A DNA stretch of 64,000 nt from Tubiluchus corallicola. Lineage: Eukaryota; Priapulida; Priapulimorpha; Priapulimorphida; Tubiluchidae. The translations under genes were made by a program, and so were the position numbers. Positions within the stretch are counted from its first letter, which is position 1, and every line of letters begins with the position of its first letter. The notes under the pieces were generated by a model. The model had not been told where the DNA came from. It made no database searches and worked only from the letters and a program-made list of their open reading frames with translations. Below, piece by piece: positions 1 through 13,146 of the stretch. The stretch is from assembly GCA_030141605.1 (NCBI GenBank), contig JAQGDQ010000005.1, positions 1,054,180 through 1,118,179 on the forward strand. Direction: 5' to 3'.

Positions 1-299
1 ACAACACACTGAATATCTTACAGTAGCATTGTAATTCAATTTTCAATTTCGCAAACATGTGCAACATGCTCGTGGAATGTTTTTGCTGTTGAAAATTATG
101 TTAATTTGCGATGTCATCAAAAGTTGGGCTCACCCGCTGTCAATTAAGTTTTCAATCTATAATTTAATTATCAGAAACACTTTTACATTATTAATTGTGT
201 TAAAATGTATACTTTTTATCGGACATGAAAATGTAAAAATATATGAAAAATCATCCTGTCTTCCTTTAATAATTACACCATTACAGTGTTGCAAAAAAC

Positions 300-360
300 T
301 GTTCAGTTTGCCAGATGGAGCCGACCTGGATCTGCTGGATCATTCGATTTGACAGTAAAT
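300..360 (-). CDS. Possible further exon of the PDXDC1-like gene (weak)
   Basis: On the minus strand an acceptor (ctttttag) precedes 61 bases that stay open in the phase left by exon 14 and read DLLSNRMIQQIQVGSIWQTE. The hydrophobic spacing resembles the helix after the VFRF-type strand in PDXDC1 proteins, but the donor (aaca/gttttt) is poor and no conserved word is present. The rest of positions 1-975 shows no exon I can support. Confidence 0.2.
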
Positions 361-975
361 CTAAAAAGTTCTGTACCAACACAGCTCACAAATGTATGTC
401 ACGTGAAGTCCGGCAAAAACTCCACTTCGCAAGTAAGAGGTTCTGTATAATGCCAGACATTATATATGGCAGTGTATCTAACATTCACTTTATTAATTAC
501 GAACGATTCATAAAAACTCATAAAATGTATGCCAGTAAATTTTTTAATAAGGCAAACATCCATGCTGCTGTGGTAACTATTGCCTTTCCACGGTCCAAAT
601 CGAGAGCTCAAACTTGAAAATTTTCTGAACAAAAACTGGAACAAAAAGGAACTTGGCACAGAGCATGAAAAAGACCAAAATTAGTTTTCTTTTCAATTTG
701 GCATTCCTCACATATCATAAACAAAATAGCAAAGCTCGATTTTTCTAAATTAGCTGTCTATAGCTTGCAAGGAAAACAGCTATACAGAAGTGAGGCATCT
801 TATGTCCAAGATACTTACAAATCTAAAACTTTACCGTATACAGTAGTTCTCTTTAGTTACTCACTTTGACTCGGCAGTAACATAGCAAATTCGACAAATT
901 TTCTGCTTGATTTGGCATGATTAGGCACTATTTTAGCACACTCAGCAGAGATTCAGTTGACCAAATTAAAGTTAC

Positions 976-3900
976 CTTGCTTGACTGAGTCAAACTCACA
1001 TTCTAACTCGGGCACTTTAACTCACTCTAACTATAGGACAGAAGCGACCACTAGTAATATGCAGACACATAATAGCAAGAAAAATGTAAAAAAATTATTG
1101 CATATAGTCCACAAAGAATTTGCATTAAAATTGAATTTGCTTACAGATAAAAATTATATGGGAACCTCGGAACATCCTTTTCAAGTAACAACATTACCCA
1201 TACTAAGACTGATGCGAAAATGTCACACAGTTTAAAAACCAACCTGTAGTTTCTGGATTACCAATGTATTTAAAAACACATGTGGGAGGCACAGACTCCA
1301 GTACAAGTATAGCATTAACAGCTTTCTGCAGCAAATGTTGGAATGACATTGGAGAATGGTCTGACTTCGCTGCTTGTTTAGGCTTATCTTTTGACTGTAA
1401 CAAAAATAAATACTATAAAAATATCAGTTTCTCTCAAGCTTCACTCACAACGCTAAGTTGGTGCAAAAAACTTAAAAACTGTCATGCGTCTTAAATCTTA
1501 ATAAACGGACCACATTACCACAATTCTGCTTGTCAACCCACTTCTGAGAATTAATACAGTTGCAATACACTTATGCAACTTATGATCAATACAGTTAGAT
1601 GCCACTTTAAGTAGTAAATTATAGCATTTAGCTAAAAATAGCATTAATATGATCGTTTGCACCAAATGTCATCTACAAATTATGATACATAAAAAATGGA
1701 ATTTATGGTATGCTATTTCATGTCAGATTTCAGACAAGTATAAGGCAGGAGTCTAATGTGCTTCAGTTCAGAGAACTTAATCTTTTCGCACGTTTTTTGC
1801 TTATCAAGAAAAATACATGGCAGACCTGCAAGACAAACAGCAACGTACTATTTCTCTGAGATTTTTACGATGTAAAAAAACAAACACCAAAGACAATTCT
1901 AAATGTGAAGGACTGTAAAACTTACCAATATTTTAATGGATGGCAACTTTTCTAAATGTTCATGCAACTTTGCACTCTGTAAAGAAAAAAAAACTCCAAG
2001 CTAAGAATGACCAATCTGCATAAATAAACTGATAAAATGCACAACTGTACAGATACAGAACTCTGGTGGCATGTGCAAATTCGTTGGACTGCATGTACAA
2101 GATCTCACAGCTTGAGATCAAACTTGCAGTTCCTAGATGAATATTCAGCTGACATTGTCCGCACAGAAATTTAAAGAGATAATAACATGTGGCTCAAAAG
2201 CGCAATAGGTTTTGACTGAGGTAAAACTAACCTCTTACCAGCCACAATCTACTCTTCATGCTTTAAAAATTATTACAAACTTTAGCATTATAAGTTGTAA
2301 TAAGTAATTATCACTTTTTAATTACATAACCATGTCGTTTAATATAGTTGATCAAAAATAAGTTTAAGCTGGTAATCACAATAATCTTCTATGTGTGGGT
2401 AAAGTCTGAAGTAAAAGTGGTCTAAGAGAATGAATTATAAGCATCATTAGTCATTTTGGTTTTGCCTGCAGATTGTATGGCAAAAATACTCAATTCGAGC
2501 ATGCAGAATAAGACAATTACATGTACTACTCACTAATTCACAGGAATGCTTAATTTTGGAGACGATACCATCATAACCAAGTTTCTGTAGGCATATCCAT
2601 ATCGGTAGGCAGCTAAGTCTTAGATGGCTATTAGAGGAACTGAGACCAGCAGCATGCACTAAAATGGGTTCTGATGCCTTAAACAATGACTGAAGTTACA
2701 GATAAGAAAATTATAAATGTAAGAATTGTATTTACAGAGTACACGATGTGCACAAATAATATCATTATACAGTATGTGATGCATACAAAACAAGATGATA
2801 CAATGACAGTATGATGACACAAGTACACTATGACAATATAGTATTTACAAAACTCAAATTCAAATACAGTGAAAAAAGTACCAGTAATCTCCAGAGAATG
2901 ATAAACCTCACCATACCAATGTGTTGTTCCAGCCTGCCAAAGGTAAAGGAGAATTTGCATTATATTCCATGACAAGAAGCATGGTAGCTTGCTTGGCTTT
3001 GGTACTTCCGAAAATAGGATTATTGTACATTGTACAAATTTTGGATTATTCACTTGCACCAGGATTATAAAACATTTAAGAGAAAATGTCTAATCTGACA
3101 ATACCATAAATAATCATTCAAAGGATACCACATAAGGAATAGCTGGTATTCCTAACCATACTCCCATTGTTAAAGTCATACTATCACCAGTCTTAGCAGC
3201 CTGAAAAACGTGAAAGCTAATAACTGAATAACAGCATTTTAAGATCTGCACTTATTAGTCATTACCAAACTATTTTTAATAAGCATTACTAATAACTACT
3301 ACTTGAATAGTTATAATGCAGCAAGCACTTCATATGTATCGACACTCTACTGACAGAAAAAGTAATAAAAATCTACTGGTAGATGTAAAAGCGAGACTCT
3401 AGTTAAGTTCAGGACAGACATACTGGACACTACACCAATCACAGTTTCCATTTTCATCAGTTTATTTATCATACAGGTATAAAAAATAAAGAAAATATCA
3501 GTGTTTTAAAAGTATTTCTGGGATGTAAGTAAAGAATCGATTTAGGAGCACTTATTAGAGGCAATCCAAGTGACAACTTGTTGTAGACATATGTGGTCAA
3601 ACCGTGCAACATAAAAATTTAAAAGGCATGTATACAAACAAAGAATTTGTAAGAGCCAGTTTTTTAAACTCATCATTGAGCCAAAAAAATAAAACCCAGT
3701 AAAAACACATAGTATCGACGTATACTTACAATAACAGAGTTAGGAACTGACATCAGGGTTAAAGTTGAAAGGTTGTGTCCTTCCAAATGAAGCCATATAT
3801 CGTTGGCTTTGCAGATTTCCTGAATTTGCTTCAAATTGTCTACCTGACCAACAACAGGTGTACCTACAATATTGGCAAAATTCACAATCAACAGCAAGCA

Positions 3901-6900
3901 ATGACAATGCAAAGCTGAATAAGCAGAATAATCTGACAAACAAACTGAGATGACGCCAGTTTAGAAAACCAAACAGAAACTGAATTTAACAAAATACGAA
4001 TTATTAAGACCAAACACAAACAGAAAATGCATTAACAATTTAATAAGTGCATTATAAAGCAGGATTTTCTAACACATGTAGCCTTAGCAACTTACTTTTA
4101 ACTCATTTCCTAAGGTAAACGTTTAGTACTTTTTTCAAATTTGCTAAAGCATTTGCTTAGTGTAATGATGATCGAAAGATAAAGTCGCCAAATTTAAATT
4201 GATAAAATTCAAACTTGTAGTTTTATTTCAGACAAGTGTAAAGAAAATAAAAAATAATAACTTTTGCAAACTTTCATATTGGACAAATTCACCGCATTTT
4301 CAACATTTTGATTTACGGAACTGACAACCACTATTTTATGTTTGCTGCAATATGCAAACAAGCATTAAAAACAATACCAACAAGAATACCTGCATTTGCC
4401 ACTACAAGTAAAGGCACTTTTCCAGCAGCAAGATCATCTTGCACTAATTGAGCAAGTCGCTGTGTACTCTAAAACACATAATATAAAAAAGTTGTCAAAT
4501 TACAACTACTAATAAAAATATTACACAGTAATAAAATAAAAAAAACAATGATGAAATTGCAATTAGTTCAAAATTTTTCACCTAAACCTCTAGAGACAGA
4601 TGAATTATGCACTGTTGAACAAATATGACTAAATATTACCATTTTGTATCTTTTGTTACTTTCCACACCACATGGAATAACAGAGACGCAGGAGACAGGT
4701 AGACCCAACTGAAAGTAAACCAACTATCAAATTAATCGTTAAAGGAAAAATTTCTACAAAAATCAACTGCTTAACAAAAATGTGCAACATTATGAGAATT
4801 CTTTATAGTTAGTGTTTGTACAAAACAGCATAAACATCTTAATGTTAATTACACCACAAAAAGAAAAGTATCAACACATTACAAGCTAAAGTACGGTAGG
4901 CTAGTATAATTCCACGGTTCTATGCCACAATAAAATTTTGGTGATTTATAAGAAGTGATAACTTTACCTGCATGCAAAGGAATTCACCCATTCCGTTGCG
5001 ACAAGCTGAGCTAAGATACAGAACTGGTGGACGAGGGTACAGTGCCTCAAATCCCTCCGTACTGTATTTTGGATATTTTTTGTACAGCAATAATTTACAT
5101 ATACGTAACAAACCATCTCTGTAATCGTCATGGAAATAAGCCGCGCTTTCAAAAAATCTGTAAAGGAATAAAGGATACAATCTAGCATTAAAAAAGACAA
5201 AATCAAAATTCCTGATATTGTAAACCGTAAATTTAATGTGTGCTGGAAATGTTTGCGAATATTGTGAAGAAGGCCTTAGGCATTTAAACTTACAGGCCCT
5301 TTGCAGCAGCATGTTGGCTTCGTTTTATGGTGTGTACAGGTATTCAGTTTGTAGAACTGTAGTTAGCTGAGCCAACACATGTTAGTACTGCCAATAAAAG
5401 GCACTGCCTACTATTATGCCTTCTTGTTATTCGCGAGGTGTTCACTGAAGCATGATTTGGTGAGTTTAAATCAATGTCAGTAATTATATTTGCAAACACT
5501 GAAAGCTAATTGTCATCATTTTACCCAAAGACTTGTTTTTATCCGCTATGCCAGATTTGTTTAGAATTGCATAATTTAGCAGCTCAGCTATTGATCAATT
5601 ATGTTTGGATAGTGCAAAATTCACAACCTGGGTAATTTGCTTGAAATGGTTGCAAAAATATCGACATTTTGAAACTCAATTAGCAAAAATTTAGCTCACA
5701 CTTTTCTTCTGGTTTACTATAACCTGGTATCTAGAAGTTGTTAAAGTTAAACGAAACAATCAGTACTTGAAAATAATTGTTATAAATTCCCGGTTCATGC
5801 AGTCTTTGAAAGTAAATAAATCAGAGAAGTCAAAGATAAGAATATGACAGGAGCCAAGCACTGTGCAATCCTCACAAAACTGTTAAATTATTTTTATTTT
5901 GCAACCATCAACCATAAGTTACGGTACATACCTAAATAGCCGAGATAACCATAATGTGGTATCAGAAATAATGCGTGTTGTAACATGACGTAGGTGAAGC
6001 TGATCCAAAGTGGAAATGTATGCAGCTACGCTGTGTGACAATACAGCCATTTTTCCATCTTCATCTAATGGATGCAAAGTAACATCTCTGCTACGAAAAA
6101 TGTAAAAATGTTTGCTAAAGCAACCGGTTTCAACCCAATGATCAAGTTTTTACATAAAAACCATCTCATTTTGAATAACTATATTTAATCCTTAAAGTGA
6201 TTTTAGTCACAAAAAGTACCTCTCGCTGTTACTATTGTTTGATTCTGTTTACGATGTAAGTTTGTCAAACTTGTCTAGAACTCTGTTTTTGTTTTTGAAA
6301 CTTAATGAAGACATTAGCCTAGAATACTAATAATATTACTCAAATATATTCATATTAACAAATTAATTAAATACAGTATCTATATTAATTAAACACATTT
6401 TCTATATCATCTTGTTTACTGCAGTATTTCTAGTTTTTTTTACGAAAATTAGACGATCTTATCAAACTCATTTGCATATGATAAGCAATTAACAAAATGT
6501 TGGTACAAGCATAAAAAACAGATTTCCAAAATAAAAAAAATGTCTTTCAAGGTTCAGGTTACAAGATTTTTTTTAAAAACTACTTCATTTCGCAAGTTGT
6601 AACAGCATATTTCAAGAACTAGTCCAGTCCAACAGACTATATGGTAGCAATAGTTACAAGGACACTATAAAAAAAGACAATGCGTGCAAGCACTAACAAA
6701 CTTGTATAAAATGACCAAAGAAAATATCAGCAATAATTTACAATTCATTTTATCTAGATTTACTGAGATAAGCAGTAAAGTGATAAATTTTGCTTTAATT
6801 TTTGAGACTTACTTCTGTTCGGAAGTATTGTCCTCTTCATCATCGCACAAAATAATATTTTCCAACTTTTCTATTACATCCTGTATTTGAAGTCCACTAA

Positions 6901-9900
6901 AATAACACAATTATTTAATATAACTCATAAACAGACATATAATCAAAACAATGTACAAATTTCATTGAACTCTTTAACTACAGTTTGTTGCTCGATCAAC
7001 ATCTGGTGAGCCAGTGTGAAACTATACGTGTCAGCAGGGCTTGCGCACCTTACAAAACTACATGCCAAAAACTAAAATTCAGCAATACTGGCGAAAGAAT
7101 ACATCAAATGACGAAATTCTTGCCGAAAGAGTACTCTGTTAGTCTTTACAATAACCTACTTTTAATATAACAATAACACTAGTTTTATGGGCATAATGAA
7201 TATTTGTGGTCCGAGGTCCTTCATTTGTACCCTAAAATACAAGGCACAACGTCAGTTACGTTTACCAAAGGAAGTAACACTGGTCATTAACGTCGATGCT
7301 ATTGACGACAGCCAGTTAATAGTCGTTGAACCTCTGTCATTCTCATTTACAACTGCCATTGTTTAAACAAAGCCAGCATTCTAAACATTAAAGTGAAGAG
7401 AATGCTTTTTGGTAGTTATAATGTAACTTAGAGCACACTGTGACTAATATAATACAAGTATGTTTATTGCTATAATTTTAGCTAAAAAGTGAAGGACAGC
7501 TGCGCCGGTGTTAGTAGCAAAATGCATTGGAAGTTGCTTAGTTAATTCTTGAAACCTGTAGAAATGACAAAATGAATGATTATGTTTAGCGAAGGAAGTA
7601 AAAACCACAACTTTTGCCAGATGTGCAGAGAGCATAGTATAACTTGCTTACAACCTAAAGACTTAATAACTCTTCATGAATTGGCAAGCAAGAATCAACT
7701 ATTTCACTATAATGGCGAAGTACATGAACAAAATAATTTATTCAAGATATCTGTTGCATAAGATCATCCAAGATCTCACATAATCTGTTTGTTGACTGTG
7801 TGTTATAACAGACACTTCCTCGAATAAAATATCAAATGCAGAGAACAGAGTGATTGTTTTGTCGGCGAGCAGTAAAAAATTACATATTTGTCTGATTCTT
7901 TTGATTCAAAAAACTTAACATTAAGATAGACACGCAAACATACAAAAATGTACATGTACTGGTATAGACTAGAAAAAACTCACAGAAAATTTGTTTGTTA
8001 AATTGATTTATAATCAATAATGCACAAATGTTCTTCATGGTGTTTATCTACCCTTTTTGCCATTTATTTTGGTGATGGTAATAGACTGACAAATATATAC
8101 GTACCAAGTTACATTACAAGGCTATACACATTAATAAGCAGAGGTTATAGGCACCGTTAAACAGCTTTACAAGCAAGAATTTCTCGAAATGGAACTGGAA
8201 CTAACTCGTAGTTGTTCTTCCAGGTGTCGATTTCAAAAAAGAAGTACTAAACACTCCCTCTGGGACCTCCATGAAGTGATTCACGATTGTTTTTTGCATT
8301 TGGTGTTCGATCAAGTTTTGAGAAAAAAGAACCAGCGAACATTCCCATTTTGGCACCCTATACCTGCTTTTCTTTCACAAAGACAGTTTTTGCATAATAG
8401 GCTTACTGCCATAACAGACAAAATACAGTCAAACAAACAGACAAGCAAACAAACTGTGTTGAAGAACAACATCCTTGGCAGAAGTAAAAATAAATAAAAT
8501 AATTATCCCCCACTTTACCCTGACCCTAAGCACATATTTTACTAAGTGTGCCATTTTTACCTAGTTCTCTGATTGTGCCATTTTTTCTTGCGCCATTTTT
8601 ACCCACATTCTGTTTTGTCATATAAAAAATCAAGATGTGCAAAAGTGGTTAGATCTAAAATGAAAGCAATGAGCGACAGAATTAGAACATACACTTGGGA
8701 GTCATAAAATAAATTCAAAGAGATGAAAAATGACTGAGCCAGCGAAGGGTGTGAGCTTCAAATTTTGTCAACAACCAGGTTGCGAAAACTTCAAATTATG
8801 TCAACAACACGGTTGCGAAAACTACTAGAGGCGTATCCTCGCGTTAATCATGTTAGATGGTGGAAACAACACAGTGTTCAGCATTTGGTTTGGTATTCAC
8901 CTGAGCACATAGAGGACTGAGATCAAAATTGATATATTTCTCTGTTATTCAAGAATGCAATTTTATCCAAACTTCAATGTTTTGCTGTACAGCATGCTGG
9001 CCATTAGTAACTTGAAGTCAGATTTAACGAGCAAATTCTATTTTAAATATGCATCTAGAGCAGGCATTCTGAAAAGCCTAGCATGCTAGTTCTGTAATGA
9101 CAACATTTTGAGCATTATTACAGTTTATAATGACCTAAAAGTGTAGGCAAAACATGTGAATGCACAATGGGTATAATTTATTATTGAGCTATTGAACAGA
9201 AGATTTTATTCATAAGTTATTGGACTTAAATTAGGTAAAACTTTAGGCCACCCAACATAGTTACAATTATTACTGAAGTAAAATAATGCTAATGATGAAC
9301 TATTGCACACCTTCCTTTAAGAGGAGCTGGTATATGTTCTTGCAATGGCTTCAGATACCTTTCCCTGTTCTCTGCCTTGATTTTGCTGAAAAGTAGGCAG
9401 TTGATTAGAACATGTTGCAACAGTGCTAATGTACATAAAACAATCAAGTTAGCACTATTTGAAAATAATAGACTCAGCACACATTTGTTACTGGATATAA
9501 GCTACTAATCAAAACCAATTCTGCAACAATTTTTTTTTTAATCTAAAGATAAAGGTGTAACTGAAAGTATTCGATAATATTTGGTAATTTAACCAATCTT
9601 AAAGCTTCTGAAATCTAAATGCGTAACTGAATAAAATCATGGAAAAATACGTTTTACAAGCATAAACTTACTCGTGTAGTTCATCCAGTATTTTAATGTT
9701 CTCGTTAACAGAAGTCTGCATATCATTCAAGACAGGATTGACAAACTAAAATAAAAAATTCATTTTCAAACAAAATTTTGTTTTGAAAATAGTGAATCCA
9801 CAGTAAGTCCTCGCTAGGAAAGAACAAGTCACTTAGCATGTTGGGTTTATTTACTGTTATCTCTTAAACTTAGAAAACTATAACAAAGAAATTTGCAAAA

Positions 9901-9977
9901 AAAAACTGTCAATAAAGCTTAAATTTAAAACACACTACCTCTGAATAGAAATTTTCAGGCGAGGCGGTTGCCGCCAT
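976..9977 (-). CDS. PDXDC1: PDXDC1-like protein (PLP-dependent decarboxylase-domain pseudoenzyme), 5' part, 14 exons
   Basis: Exons read on the minus strand: 9939-9977, 9672-9745, 9311-9385, 6813-6896, 5932-6090, 4968-5157, 4640-4708, 4390-4468, 3730-3863, 3129-3200, 2534-2689, 1926-1976, 1244-1394, 976-1014. All have GT-AG borders and every phase joins, giving about 457 residues from ATG at 9977 (MAATASPENF). The match to animal PDXDC1 runs along the whole length: SDTTLWLSRLF and AYFHDDYRDGL (residues ~130-160), PPVLYLSSACRNGMGEFLC (~185-205), PLLVVANAG, NDIWLHLEG (~277-285), GDSMTLTMGVWLGIPAIP (~306-322) and KLGYDGIVSKIKHSCEL. This is the group II decarboxylase fold, but the Schiff-base Lys is absent, so catalysis is doubtful. 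Exons 13 and 14 are the least certain. The C-terminal third should lie left of base 1. The function of the family is poorly known. Confidence 0.92.
3129..3863 (-). other. PDXDC1: PDXDC1 exons 9-10: remodelled PLP active site
   Basis: Exon 9 (3730-3863) carries WLHLEG, where active group II decarboxylases have the Asp that contacts the PLP ring nitrogen (…HVDAA…); here it is Glu at about residue 284. Exon 10 (3129-3200) carries DSMTLTMGVWLG, aligned with the decarboxylase signature DSxxxNPHKW; the His-Lys pair is replaced by Gly-Val at about residues 314-315. The same Lys is missing in vertebrate PDXDC1, so this is a conserved family property rather than local decay. The reading frame is clean across both exons and the intron between them. 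Confidence 0.85.
7970..8250. repeat. Degenerate copy of a dispersed repeat (PDXDC1 intron 3)
   Basis: Several blocks match the segment 36070-36330 in the same order and orientation: the words around ttataatcaa.aatg.rcraat.ttc, then gttatagg, then cgaaatggaac with the following actcgt. The copy here is AT-richer and more decayed. It sits inside the 2.4 kb intron 6897-9310, in which I see no exon. Confidence 0.5.
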
Positions 9978-10299
9978 TCACTTGAAAATTAAGACGTAAC
10001 TGGGAGACTTCGTGACTTTTCGTAAATACATCATGGTTTTCCGTAAGCGCGGGCTGTTTAAACTAATTCAGATTTTTTCTGCAGCTTACCTAATGTTCAC
10101 GCAAAAATATTACAAAATTAGCTACCTATTTTTTTCTAAAAGCTTATTATACTTTTGAAGAAAATTGAACAGTGTGCTACGTTTCTTCAGGACGAATGAT
10201 GTCACTGGAAGAAGGATGGGTATATTCAAAATGGAAAGGCTGAAATGGGAAATGATTGCGACTTTAATATGATTTTACTAATCACACGAGGCGTTTATT

Positions 10300-10395
10300 A
10301 CTAGTTTTATTACTAAATCCTCCTAACGTTTTTCGTGAATATTGAAATAAGCCTAACTTCCCAGAAGGCTTGGCCTTTCCTTTAAAGACTCTTCA
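10300..10395. repeat. Dispersed repeat copy shared with 50188-50290
   Basis: The stretch from agttttatt through gaaataag, aacttccca and ggctttcctttaa recurs at 50188-50290 in the same orientation with scattered substitutions. It lies in the ~700-base gap between the PDXDC1-like start (9977) and the stop of the next minus-strand candidate gene (10675). The rest of that gap shows nothing else except a poly(A) signal. Confidence 0.5.
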
Positions 10396-10585
10396 TTTAG
10401 CCCACACTTTGAGCACTAAAATACTGTTTGTTGAGTTTAAATTTAACAAAGCAGCAAGTACTCTTATAGTAGGTTGTCTGTTTGCCATGCACCAGTGATT
10501 TATTGTTATAAAGAAGCCACTACAACTCCAGTCACTATGGGAATTGGCCACTAATAGTGGAAAGCCCTGGTTCACCGCTATTTGA

Positions 10586-10591
10586 TTTATT
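10586..10591 (-). promoter_or_regulatory. Candidate poly(A) signal AATAAA
   Basis: AATAAA on the minus strand, about 85 bases past the stop at 10675. It fits the 3' end of the small minus-strand candidate gene. A second AATAAA lies near 10500. Confidence 0.4.
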
Positions 10592-10674
10592 GTTAGTGTT
10601 TACCTGCTTAGAGTAGTGATAAGCATGGCTTCAGTAGTAGTCTACTATTTCTTAAAGGAATACTACACAGTAAA

Positions 10675-12379
10675 CTAACATAAGTTCAGAACACTTGCTG
10701 TGTCTTTTAAAGCAACTTCATCAAACATTTTCAAGCGATGTGCTTCACAAACGCCTAAAGACAAATGTGTATATTCAAAAATTTCTGCTTTCAACCTATG
10801 ATCGGCTCTCGCAAGCACTATGCCATCATCGGTACATTTCTTCTCATGATACATAAGCTAATACATCAACTCGTGCTTGCCAGAGACAGCTAATGACTAA
10901 TTAAAACAAGAAGTAAATAAGAAATACGAAACATTGATTACAGGGAACAATGCCTAAGTTGATTGCTAAAAATTGATACATAAGTGAACAGCACAAAATA
11001 GAAAGTAATAGAACGTTTTACTAATTCTTAAACAGCACAGCTGTAAAGGTTTGATTATCTCTGCTACGATCACATTTGGCATACTTTTCTCATCTTAACT
11101 GCTAACACTCTGGCCTCTAAAAACATTCACACAGCTTTTTGTCCTGTAACAATTACAATGTAAACAATTTGTACCCTCTATACTAGGTTGGGTGAGTGTT
11201 ATTTATGCTGCTCTTATCTCTATGACAAAGCTTGAAATACAAACCTCTAGTCTAGATGCTATTAATTAATAAATTTACAGTACAGTAATCTGACCTGTGA
11301 AAATTGTCATCATAATTAGCTGGAATAAGCTTCTAATGTTTCCTTCTTTCGATAATATTCAAGTCAAACGTTTTGATAATCTTGCACGTAAATTCAGATC
11401 AACTTCAATTCAAATAAGTCAAATAAGTGTGATGTGTTTAAAATATTGTTATACTCTAAATTCAGTTCTTTGTTTATTAAATCTATATTATAATACCAAT
11501 GTAATATAATATAATAGTACGGCTCTTTTTTTAGTATTGAAATGTGTTGGACAGTTATGTAAGTTCCTCCATGGGTTTTTGCATTCTAGAATTTTTAGAT
11601 GCCTGGTATAATACCAGACCAGACAGCAGAAATATCTATCAGACAGCACTTTTGAATGCTTAAAGGGTGCTCCCTACAGTTTAGACACAGGAATTCACTC
11701 ATATTTTTTCAAACATGCAAACAAGGGTTTCAATCGATCTTTCACAAGAATAACACTTGTCCTCCAGCAAGTGCAGTGCTGACCTAAGACAGAATTTTTG
11801 TTAATTTAAACCTTACTTTATAAATTGTTTGCATCCCCTTCTGACTGGAAGCTTTAACATTTTTGTTTGCCCTCAGTCTGGTAGCAAAAAGAATCCTTCG
11901 TCGAAACAAGCCATAGCCTAAATCACCAGGCTAACGCGTTCATAGAGCCAATCAACCACATCAAATAACTGGTTCGTTCAGGGGAATTCGATAGGGTCAA
12001 TTGGATTGTGATAAAGTGCTGTGCTGTCAAACAGGTTGTAAATTTTTATCGTTTATTTACATCATCACAGGCCAGTCAATACTATTAAACGTGCAACTAA
12101 TATAAGTTAGATTTTATGCAAAAGCTAAATTTAAAGATTAGTACTAATAGTAGTACTACTAAGCAACTATTACTTAGTAGTAGTAGTAAGAATAGATATG
12201 CACGTCGATAGTTACCATAAATTACTTTTAGCTTTACGAAAAAATATTCAACGTGCCTTGTAAAAAAAGTGCTCCGCTCCTGCCGTGACGGGATTAATGT
12301 TGCTTTTTTCCAAGTCTGCATCTTCGGCATTGCTATTACTAGTGTTGGAATTTTGTGAAAGTGCAGCGTTGTCAGCCAT
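10675..12379 (-). CDS. Candidate small gene of unknown function (at least three exons)
   Basis: Three coding-like segments on the minus strand can be joined in phase 0. The first, 12257-12379, starts at an ATG (MADNAALSQNSNTSNSN) and ends in AEHFFYK; its only usable donor is a GC (aag/gcacgt). The second, 11817-11930, reads PGDLGYGLFRRRILFATRL and ends in TIYK at a good donor (gtaagg). The third, 10675-10857, has an acceptor right after an in-frame stop (tattag/CTTATG), reads MYHEKKCTDDGIVLARADHR and EYTHLSLGVCEAHRLKMFDE, and stops after VLNLC. A short exon between the last two may be missing; an open stretch near 11690-11785 is ambiguous. The predicted protein is small, hydrophilic at the N-terminus and basic in the middle. 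I do not recognise the family. AATAAA follows the stop. The segments could also belong to different transcripts. Confidence 0.4.
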
Positions 12380-13146
12380 ACTGACACATTGAGCGTTTGG
12401 TTGTTATTACGTAGTACTGACGGAGCATCAGAGCACGTAGTAAAATTGTTATCTATGGTTTGCTATCACCAATTTAATTCAATTTAATCCAGCTTTGTTG
12501 CACAAATACAGTTACAAATACACTGGCAAATTCTAATCAAACATACCATATTTCTGGAACAAATAATATAGACATGTAAAATACTTATGACGATAGTAAA
12601 AATTAATTTAAATTTAACTACCAGTAGATGATTTACGTATGGAATATTTCACATGGTGATCAGTATTATTAAATTTTAATAAAAAATAATTTTGTAAGGT
12701 AATCTAATTATAATTTATAAATCAACTATGTCATGTTGGACTCTTATATAAAAAGCACAGCTTGACAAAAGAATTTTATATAAGTGATACGTAATATAAG
12801 CTTAACACGTAACTGACTTAACATATTAAACATAATATATGTTTAAGCTTAATATCAATAATTAATTTATGGTAGTTGTAGGAGATAAGTTTTGAGCAAA
12901 AATAACAGTTCGGATGAGTAGTTAGCTGAATATAGGCTAAGCCTAGTACAGTAAAGCATACTTGCATGGTGGTTTAGTGTTTCTATTTGGTTTCGACTTA
13001 TATGATTTGAATTATTATTTAAGTTTACGTACTGGCGACAGCCACCACAGATCAAGATCAATTTTGCGGTTTCTCCTAAAAAACAGGATGAAGAGAATGC
13101 ACTGTTTATTGCGGCTCTTTTTGTTATTGAATTTATAACCACCACA
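12380..13146. other. Intergenic stretch with no recognised feature
   Basis: AT-rich sequence upstream of the small minus-strand candidate gene. I see no exon with convincing splice sites, no array and no terminal inverted repeat. It would hold the promoter of the candidate gene if that gene is real. Likewise 14358-14662 shows nothing. Confidence 0.4.

Noticed and set aside
2690-3059. Minus-strand 126-codon frame between PDXDC1 exons 10 and 11.
   Set aside because: PDXDC1 homology is contiguous from exon 10 (IPAIPYV) to exon 11 (SLFKASEP), so this is intron; the frame has no conserved content.
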